NCBI GenBank assembly: GCA_964343345.1
Contig: CAYFJE010000033.1
Coordinates: 1 to 10,368, forward strand
DNA from: UBA6624 sp964343345 [NCBI: uncultured bacterium]
Lineage (GTDB): Bacteria; UBP7; UBA6624
Length of the DNA stretch: 10,368 nucleotides
Direction of reading: 5' to 3'
Within the stretch, counting starts at the first letter, position 1, and the number at the start of each line of letters is the position of its first letter. The notes under the pieces were generated by a model, which searched no databases, was not told where the DNA came from, and saw only the letters and a list, made by a program, of their open reading frames with translations. This document shows positions 5,923 to 10,368 of this stretch, piece after piece. The position numbers and the translations under genes were made by a program.

Positions 5923-7200
5923 TTATTTTTTCACTTGCTCCAAAAGGTCTTGTTCCATTTCTTGAAGTGCTATTTTCGTATCTGCCTCCATTGTTATTTC
6001 GATCTGGTTTTCCTCTTCGGTGTTTGCCCAAAACCAAGATCCATTTTCGTAATCTGTCCTGATGCCCTGAAGGTCCCTTACACCCACAAGGGGCGAACCA
6101 GCAAGATTCATTACGGGCTCTTCTCTGAAGAAGTTTTTGAGTCTGCTGTGTTCTGATTTTTCTAACTGAAGTGTTAGTGTTCTTTTTGTTCTTTGCCCAT
6201 ATTTTGTATCAAGTTCGTTTCTGATTTGTGAAAGTGGTTGGGAGTTTTTTTGAAGTTGGTTCAAGAATGAAACAATACAGTAAAGAGAATCTGGAACACT
6301 GTTATAAATAAAGGGTATTGTTATGTTTCCTCTTTTCACAGCAATGATTCCGTTTGTTTTTTTTAAAGCATTCAAAAGGTCTTTTTCTTTTGTTGTGGTG
6401 AAAAGGGCTTTTCTTCCGTTTTCTTTTGCGAAACTTGAAAAAACATTGCTGGTGTTTACAGCGCAAACAATCGGTCCTTTTCTTTTGCTGAGTTCAGATT
6501 GATAAATCATCACCTGCACCCACTCTCCTGGCCAAACAGCCCCGCTGTCGTCTATCAAAAAAAACCTTTCTCCGCTGTCGTCCATTGCAAAACCGGCATC
6601 AGAGTTTTCTCGAAGAACAGCCTCTCTCACCAATTCAACCCTTGTTTTGTATGGTTGTTTTTTGTCCATCCCGACAAAAATGGCCGTATGCATGTCAAAC
6701 AGTTTTTTTGAAATTGTTTTTAGTGTTGAGTTTGTTGTTCCGATTATTATCTTTTTTGGTTTCTGTCTTTTCCTTTTTGAGAAAAGATCTTCTGTTTGGG
6801 ATTCTGTAATGTTTGTTAGTTTTCCTTTTTTTTCTGAAACCCCAAGCGTTTGCTTAGCCCCCGTCAAAGGTTCCCCTTCTTTATTGAAAACCTTAAATCC
6901 TGTAATCATGTCGGGGGAAGAGCCTGCAGTGACTACAACGATCCCTAATCCTCTTTTTCTTCCTTCAAGAACAGCAAGCGGTGTCAACATCGGTTTTTTT
7001 GACGTCTTCACATTGAAACCCCACGACAACAGACTGTTTGCAATTTCTTCCTTCAGTTGGACACCCATGAATCTTGCTCCGTCTTCAACAACAAGATAGT
7101 CTTCCTTTGGGTCTATTGTTTTTTTTAGCTGGTTGATTGCGGAGCCTGCCGTCATTTCCCGACCCCACCTGCCGTAAAAATAATTATCTTTTTGCTTCAT
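5923..7200 (-). CDS. Degenerate phosphohexomutase (GlmM/PMM/PGM superfamily), probably non-catalytic
   Basis: The 425 residues align across the alpha-D-phosphohexomutase fold, close to family length (about 445-460), but each active-site loop is altered. YGRWGREMTAG sits at the FGTxGxRG position. The phosphoserine loop, normally TASHNP, is TAGSSP (91-96), with Gly93 in place of the catalytic Ser, yet the following TGFKVFN and EGEPLTG are kept. The metal loop DGDxDR is DDSGER (207-212). The sugar loop GExSGH is missing, with TNGII at 282-286. The phosphate loop RPSxTEP is reduced to WANTEEE (391-397). The start ATG lies one base after the DUF721 stop (TGA-A-ATG), indicating coupling, and gyrB follows after 33 bases. 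Intact mutases make glucosamine-1-phosphate or mannose-1-phosphate. This copy may instead bind sugar phosphates or act as a partner or sensor. Intact length and clean frame argue against a decaying pseudogene. Membership is well supported; function is unknown. Confidence 0.8.
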   Translation of the reverse strand: MKQKDNYFYGRWGREMTAGSAINQLKKTIDPKEDYLVVEDGARFMGVQLKEEIANSLLSWGFNVKTSKKPMLTPLAVLEGRKRGLGIVVVTAGSSPDMITGFKVFNKEGEPLTGAKQTLGVSEKKGKLTNITESQTEDLFSKRKRQKPKKIIIGTTNSTLKTISKKLFDMHTAIFVGMDKKQPYKTRVELVREAVLRENSDAGFAMDDSGERFFLIDDSGAVWPGEWVQVMIYQSELSKRKGPIVCAVNTSNVFSSFAKENGRKALFTTTKEKDLLNALKKTNGIIAVKRGNITIPFIYNSVPDSLYCIVSFLNQLQKNSQPLSQIRNELDTKYGQRTKRTLTLQLEKSEHSRLKNFFREEPVMNLAGSPLVGVRDLQGIRTDYENGSWFWANTEEENQIEITMEADTKIALQEMEQDLLEQVKK

Positions 7201-7201
7201 T

Positions 7202-7462
7202 TCAAATGTTTTTTATCTCTTTTATGGTGGTTTTTATCTTTAAGGTTTGTATTATTTTGCTTATTATCGCTTTTTTGTTTTTTTCCGTTTTCTTTTTTAT
7301 TATTGGATGCGACTCTCTTGTGTCTAGAAATAAAATTCCGTTTTTTAAACTTACAACTTTTGTTTTTTTGTATTTTGGTTCAATGTTTTTTTTCCAGAAA
7401 TTTTTAATCTCTAAAGTTGTTTTTATTTCTGGGTTAATTTTTTTTAATATTTTGTCGACCAC
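7202..7462 (-). CDS. DUF721/DciA-like protein, candidate helicase loader
   Basis: This short, very Lys-rich protein (86 residues) fits the DUF721 pattern: a single Trp in NFWKKNIEPK (Trp23), then a hydrophobic strand after Asn-Gly (NGILFLDTRESHPI, 41-54), then a basic helix and a last strand (KKAIISKIIQTLKIKTTIKEI). DciA, the founding DUF721 protein, loads the replicative helicase DnaB in bacteria that lack DnaC. DUF721 genes often lie near dnaA-dnaN-recF-gyrB, as here, which supports the call. The match is weak and the protein is short, so confidence is moderate. The chosen start is GTG at 7462, 31 bases after the dnaN stop; no ATG or Shine-Dalgarno site lies upstream in frame, and only rare ATA/ATC/ATT codons could extend it. 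Its stop is followed one base later by the ATG of the next gene. Confidence 0.6.
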   Translation of the reverse strand: MVDKILKKINPEIKTTLEIKNFWKKNIEPKYKKTKVVSLKNGILFLDTRESHPIIKKKTEKNKKAIISKIIQTLKIKTTIKEIKNI

Positions 7463-7493
7463 TTTTTCAGGATGTATTTTTTTGATGGAAATT

Positions 7494-8627
7494 TTAAGTG
7501 GCCTCTATTTTTGGGTGTTTAAGGGTCATTAAAAAATATTTGTAGCCTTCGTCTTTTGGATCACAGAAAAGGCAAGAGGAGTGTGGATCTTCAAAGTTTA
7601 TCTGTATCTTGTTACCTTTAACGGTTTTTAAAAAATCCAACATAAAAGCACTATTCAAACAAACTAAAAAAACAACCCCTTCACCTTCTTCAAAAAACAA
7701 AACCTCTTCTCCTTGACCTCTTGGGGTTTCGTCTGTTGTGATGAGAACTTCTCCATTTTCAATCTTGATTAAAGCTGCATTGTTCAGTTCCTGATATTTT
7801 CCAAACTGCTGAAGTCTTTCCAGAGCTTTTGTCAGTTCGCTTTTGTCAAGAATGATCTTTTTTGTATGCTCTCTTTCCAATATCTTTTCATAATCAGGAT
7901 AAGTTGGAGTAAGTGTTGTTGCGAAAAGTTTCACACCTTCATGTACAAACATGATGTGGTCATCTCTTATTTTGCCTTCAAGAGTGCCTGTTTTGCCTGA
8001 AAGGCTTTTCAAGATGTTTTTCAGCGCATCGGTATCTACTTGTATTTTTCTTTCAATTCCGCTGTGATCTTCCTTTCTGGAAATAGCCATCCTGAAGCCA
8101 TCCGTGTTGACAATCCTTAACTCATGTCCTCTAAAATCGAGGAGTGTTCCACTTGAATAACCTTGACTTCCTCCATGTCTTGCAACTATTAAAACTTTTT
8201 CTAACAAGTTTACGAACTCTTCGTTTTTCATCTCAAAAACCTCATCTGAAGATTTTTCTTCAAAAGGGAAGGTTGTATGAGTTTGAGGAACTATTGATTT
8301 TAAAGTGTATCTTGAACCTGACCCTTTAAGGTGCAAAGATCCATCCTCGTCTATATCCATCAAAATGGTTCCTTCCATTCTTCTGAAGAGCTCTCTCATC
8401 TCTGCAATCGGATAAAAAGTTGTATTCGTTTTTTCTGATATGTTCTTATCCTCTATTGCCAAAGAGCATCCCGATACAGTGTTGAAAGTTTCAAGAAAAA
8501 GTTTTTTTCCTTCGTATTTAAGGCCTATGTGAGAAACACCTCTCAAACCCAGGAGCCCATCTCCTGCACAAGAAGCCACGGTGGAGATACTTTCATGGAC
8601 GAGTTTAGAGGATATTTTTATAGCCAT
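7494..8627 (-). CDS. dnaN: DNA polymerase III beta subunit (sliding clamp)
   Basis: The 377 residues have normal clamp length and the three-domain pattern. MAIKISSKLVHESISTVASC opens domain 1. ARHGGSQGYSSGTLLDFRGHE (about 149-169) and TDGFRM (175-180) mark domain 2. TPTYPDYEKIL (240-250) corresponds to the 'GkfPdYekv' loop of the protein-binding pocket, and YFLMTLK (364-370) to the C-terminal clamp-pocket strand. The clamp encircles DNA and holds the replicative polymerase and many repair proteins. Two details differ from E. coli: the pocket motif Met-Pro-Met-Arg is Met-Thr-Leu-Lys, and a seven-residue tail (HPKIEAT) follows where the protein usually ends. It lies 56 bases after dnaA on the same strand. 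The ATG at 8627 has no Shine-Dalgarno site. Confidence 0.93.
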   Translation of the reverse strand: MAIKISSKLVHESISTVASCAGDGLLGLRGVSHIGLKYEGKKLFLETFNTVSGCSLAIEDKNISEKTNTTFYPIAEMRELFRRMEGTILMDIDEDGSLHLKGSGSRYTLKSIVPQTHTTFPFEEKSSDEVFEMKNEEFVNLLEKVLIVARHGGSQGYSSGTLLDFRGHELRIVNTDGFRMAISRKEDHSGIERKIQVDTDALKNILKSLSGKTGTLEGKIRDDHIMFVHEGVKLFATTLTPTYPDYEKILEREHTKKIILDKSELTKALERLQQFGKYQELNNAALIKIENGEVLITTDETPRGQGEEVLFFEEGEGVVFLVCLNSAFMLDFLKTVKGNKIQINFEDPHSSCLFCDPKDEGYKYFLMTLKHPKIEAT

Positions 8628-8683
8628 ATGTCTGTATTTTAATATTCTATTATTTAATATTTACACTAATACCACTACTATAG
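8628..8683. other. dnaA-dnaN spacer, candidate DNA-unwinding region
   Basis: The 56-base gap is about 80 percent A+T. On the minus strand, starting just inside the gap, it reads in-phase triplets TAG-TAG-TGG-TAT-TAG-TGT (plus 8680 down to 8663), then a run of A/T only. DnaA-trio elements of bacterial origins are repeated TAG-like triplets beside an AT-rich unwinding region, and many origins sit next to dnaA. Only three of the six triplets match exactly, no consensus DnaA box (TTATCCACA) is next to them, and DnaA here has a changed recognition helix. The spacer must also carry any separate dnaN promoter; none is clear. Confidence 0.25.
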
Positions 8684-9997
8684 TTAAAAAAGAGTTAAGT
8701 TTCCGCCATCTGGGAGAGTTTTTTCCGAAGTTAAACTGTCTAAAGAAAAACCATGATTAACAGCAATTGAGTTAACCGAGTTTTTGAACACCTCATTTTC
8801 TTTAAGTGTTTTTTTACTCTTTCTTAACGAATAGGTAATTGCAGATTTTTTAATATTAAGTGTTCTTGAGGATGATGCCTTGCAACCATTCGGCCGACAG
8901 CATAGAAGCAATACAGCAGCTTGTCGAGCTAAAACAATTTCCCTTTGTCTGGAACCGGAAAGTAATGATGATTTTGTAACATTAAAAACCCTACACACAT
9001 CATCAAGAATGGAAGATCCTGGAAGAGACGTGTCTTGAGAAAGAGCAAACGAAACAGAGTATTCTTCAGGGTTTCCAATAGATTCAGACCACAAAAAACG
9101 ACCGGCAATCCCCTTCAAGCCCCTAACATCCGGCGGTAAGTTTTTAAACAACCCTGCCGGGATTCTTTTTTGTGTTTTTTTAAGGATGAATTTTTCCAAA
9201 AGCATTTTTCTTTCATCCTCTTCAGGCGGAGACATTTTTATAACAAGGCCAGAAGTCAAACGACTTATAAGGCGAGGGCTAAAATGCTCTATTGTTCTTG
9301 GGTGTCTGTCAGAAACAACAACAATAGGTCTAGATCTAACCAAAAAAGAATCAAAAACATCAAAGAAGACCTGAAGGGTTCTTTTTCTGCCTACAAACTT
9401 CTGTATGTCATCAACCAACAAAGAAGACTTTCTAAAAAAAGAAGACTTAAAACCGTTAAGGTTTTGTTTTTCAACAGAACCCACCAGCCTTTCTGTGAAC
9501 TGATCAGATCCAACAACCTCTTCATCAAAGCCAAAAGATGCAAAGTTTAACAAATGCGTTTTGCCAACCCCAGGAGGACCATAAAGGAGTATCGGAAAAA
9601 GACTGTTTCCGCCATTTTCAGCAACGAGAGAATCGATGGCACGGAATGCATTTTTTACACCATGGTAAGGGTGAAAGGTTTCAAAAATCTTCGGTTCCTT
9701 TTTTTTAACGGGTTTTGTTGTGACAGGAACATTTCTTGGAATATTTAAAACCGGCTTCGGTTCAAGTATCTTAAAGCTCTTGTACTTGAAACCAATAACA
9801 ATTCTAGACAACAGCCGAAAGTTTTTTTCAGCAACTTTGAAATTATAACTCCCAGAGGGAAGAAGAACAACAGAACCATCTTCATCAAAATCTATTTTTG
9901 ATGTGTTCAACAAGGTTTTTAATGAAAGAAAGTTTCCTTCTTTCGCAATTTTCTCGATAATTTTTTCCTTTAGGCTTTTGTCTTTTGAAAACTGCAT
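8684..9997 (-). CDS. dnaA: Chromosomal replication initiator DnaA, divergent
   Basis: The 437-residue protein keeps the AAA+ core. FETFHPYHGVKNAF enters domain III. Walker A is GPPGVGKT (140-147) followed by HLL, and Walker B is LLVDDIQ (193-199). Sensor 1 is VVVSD (226-230), box VII is RLISRL with its Arg finger candidate (242-247), and the sensor 2 Arg292 lies in VRGLKG. DnaA-ATP opens the origin and recruits the helicase. Domain I/II is short (about 105 residues) and only loosely matches the family. In domain IV the basic loop SRQREIVLARQ (349-359) is conserved, but the signature normally reading RDHTTVLHA is IKKSAITYS (382-390). The base-contacting Asp-His become Lys-Lys, so recognition of the standard DnaA box is doubtful. 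The ATG at 9997 has no Shine-Dalgarno site. It is first in the operon, divergent from the dehydrogenase fragment. DnaA is far likelier than Hda or DnaC-like ATPases because domain IV is present. Confidence 0.9.
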   Translation of the reverse strand: MQFSKDKSLKEKIIEKIAKEGNFLSLKTLLNTSKIDFDEDGSVVLLPSGSYNFKVAEKNFRLLSRIVIGFKYKSFKILEPKPVLNIPRNVPVTTKPVKKKEPKIFETFHPYHGVKNAFRAIDSLVAENGGNSLFPILLYGPPGVGKTHLLNFASFGFDEEVVGSDQFTERLVGSVEKQNLNGFKSSFFRKSSLLVDDIQKFVGRKRTLQVFFDVFDSFLVRSRPIVVVSDRHPRTIEHFSPRLISRLTSGLVIKMSPPEEDERKMLLEKFILKKTQKRIPAGLFKNLPPDVRGLKGIAGRFLWSESIGNPEEYSVSFALSQDTSLPGSSILDDVCRVFNVTKSSLLSGSRQREIVLARQAAVLLLCCRPNGCKASSSRTLNIKKSAITYSLRKSKKTLKENEVFKNSVNSIAVNHGFSLDSLTSEKTLPDGGNLTLF

Positions 9998-10140
9998 GAA
10001 GAACCATTTTAAACACGAAAAAAAACAAGCAATTTTTTTTTAAAAAAGCAAAAAAAAAGAAAACCTAACCAACACTATTCAAAGACAAAAAGCAGAAATA
10101 TCGTTTATCATTTTTTTTGTAAAAAAATGGAAGAGAGCAA
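9998..10140. other. AT-rich divergent spacer upstream of dnaA (candidate oriC/promoter region)
   Basis: This 143-base gap between dnaA (minus) and the dehydrogenase fragment (plus) is roughly three quarters A+T, with long A and T tracts including an adjoining T9-A6 block at about 10033-10047. It must carry the dnaA promoter and probably the promoter of the plus-strand gene. I find no clear -35/-10 pair on either strand and no consensus DnaA box; the nearest is a TTATCATTT-like string near 10105. Origins often lie beside dnaA, so it is a candidate, but nothing in it is diagnostic. Confidence 0.3.
10125..10134 (+). promoter_or_regulatory. Ribosome-binding site of the dehydrogenase fragment
   Basis: A GGAAGAG sequence lies within this stretch, a few bases before the ATG at 10141. 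It is one of only two convincing Shine-Dalgarno sites in the window and supports the start of the 3-hydroxyacyl-CoA dehydrogenase-like frame. Confidence 0.55.
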
Positions 10141-10335
10141 ATGGATAAAAAAGAAAAAATCTTAATAATAGGAGCTGGACAAATGGGATCCGGAATAGCA
10201 CAAACCGTGGTTGAAAATGGATATTTTGCACAAATAGAAGACATAAGTGCTTCGTATGTAGAAAACTCAATACAAGCCATTTTTTTACGATGGGAAAATG
10301 CTGTTAAGAAAGGCAAAAAAAACAAGAAGAAATAA
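10141..10335 (+). pseudogene. 3-hydroxyacyl-CoA (3-hydroxybutyryl-CoA) dehydrogenase, N-terminal fragment, apparent frameshift
   Basis: The 64 visible codons match the NAD-binding start of 3-hydroxybutyryl-CoA dehydrogenases. ILIIGAGQMGSGIAQ (7-21) is the Rossmann glycine motif with the family's GxMGxGIA form. GYFAQIEDIS follows with the acidic residue ending strand 2, and AIFLRWENAVKKGKK fits the 'l..lvkKGk' helix. Full enzymes are about 280 residues and reduce acetoacetyl-CoA to 3-hydroxybutyryl-CoA. Here the frame stops at TAA (10333-10335) just after eight A (10315-10322). With one extra base in that run the next codons read Gln-Glu-Glu-Ile-Asn-Lys, the expected family continuation, then a TAA at 10341. 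After a second, opposite shift the original frame resumes as NNKLRFLP to the window edge. Two compensating indels suggest sequencing error in homopolymers near a contig end, or a decayed gene. A GGAAGAG ribosome site supports the ATG. Confidence 0.65.
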
Positions 10336-10368
10336 ACAAATAAAAACAACAAATTAAGATTTTTACCA

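Noticed and set aside
6542-6582. 11-bp direct repeat (CCGCTGTCGTC twice, 30 bp apart)
   Set aside because: It encodes two Asp-Asp-Ser-Gly stretches inside the mutase-like protein and is best explained by the protein sequence, not a DNA element.
6647-7099. 150-codon open frame on the plus strand
   Set aside because: It is antisense to the phosphohexomutase-like gene, Phe/Ser-rich as expected from complementing Lys/Glu-rich codons, with no motif or ribosome site.
7137-7532. 131-codon hydrophobic open frame on the plus strand
   Set aside because: It is the complement of the Lys-rich DUF721 gene; Phe/Leu richness is a by-product of reading AAA/GAA codons in reverse.
9170-9550. 126-codon basic open frame on the plus strand
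   Set aside because: It lies antisense inside the conserved AAA+ core of dnaA and shows no domain of its own.
10020-10050. Possible terminator in the A/T tracts upstream of dnaA
   Set aside because: There is no GC-containing hairpin before the T or A runs, so an intrinsic terminator is not supported.
10065-10352. Minus-strand hydrophobic open frame overlapping the dehydrogenase fragment
   Set aside because: It is a shadow of an A-rich plus-strand gene; the Rossmann motif on the plus strand and its ribosome site decide the coding strand.
1-10368. CRISPR arrays, insertion sequences, prophage or integrase signatures
   Set aside because: No regularly spaced repeats, transposase or recombinase frames, or terminal inverted repeats were found; the window is housekeeping chromosome.

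Overview
The window is a compact, AT-rich bacterial chromosome segment around the replication-initiation genes, from a lineage I cannot place confidently. The partial gene at the left edge encodes a secreted protein that starts with a signal peptide and an S-layer homology (SLH) domain. That architecture is common in porin-like proteins of diderms with a peptidoglycan-tethered outer membrane (for example Negativicutes, Synergistota, Deinococcota, Cyanobacteria and relatives), so a diderm outside the Proteobacteria is likely but not proven. Most genes here have no recognisable Shine-Dalgarno (SD) sequence. GTG (gyrB, DUF721) and TTG (thiolase) starts occur.

Layout, left to right. (1) 1-255, minus: 5' part of an SLH-domain envelope protein with a perfect TATAAT -10 box and a strong GGAGGA ribosome site. 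(2) 320-1211, minus: a two-gene unit, a compact PgeF/YfiH-type protein followed 1 base later by a small four-helix membrane protein. (3) 1223-2954, plus: tRNA-Leu(UAA), an XRE-type regulator starting 9 bases after the tRNA, and a thiolase whose TTG start overlaps the regulator's stop codon. (4) 2940-9997, minus: dnaA, dnaN, a DUF721/DciA-like helicase-loader candidate, a degenerate phosphohexomutase-like gene, gyrB and a WecA/TagO-type polyprenyl-phosphate sugar-phosphate transferase, closely spaced and probably one operon. The transferase runs 15 bp into the convergent thiolase gene. (5) 9998-10140: a very AT-rich divergent spacer, one of two candidate origin/regulatory regions. The other is the 56-bp dnaA-dnaN gap. 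(6) 10141-10335, plus: the N-terminal Rossmann part of a 3-hydroxyacyl-CoA dehydrogenase, stopped early next to a run of eight A.

How the genes fit together. DnaA, DnaN, the DciA-like protein and GyrB form the replication-initiation, clamp, helicase-loading and supercoiling set. recF, often found between dnaN and gyrB, is absent. Its place is taken by the DUF721 gene and a phosphohexomutase homologue in which the catalytic serine, the metal-binding loop, the sugar-binding loop and the phosphate-binding loop are all altered. This conserved-looking but probably non-catalytic protein, between replication genes and followed by an envelope-glycan transferase, is the most unusual element in the window. 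DnaA itself has a divergent DNA-recognition helix (Asp-His replaced by Lys-Lys), and GyrB carries an insertion of about 45 residues in its TOPRIM region. Thiolase and the dehydrogenase fragment are consecutive enzymes of acetoacetyl-CoA/3-hydroxybutyryl-CoA metabolism, although they lie at opposite ends of the window.
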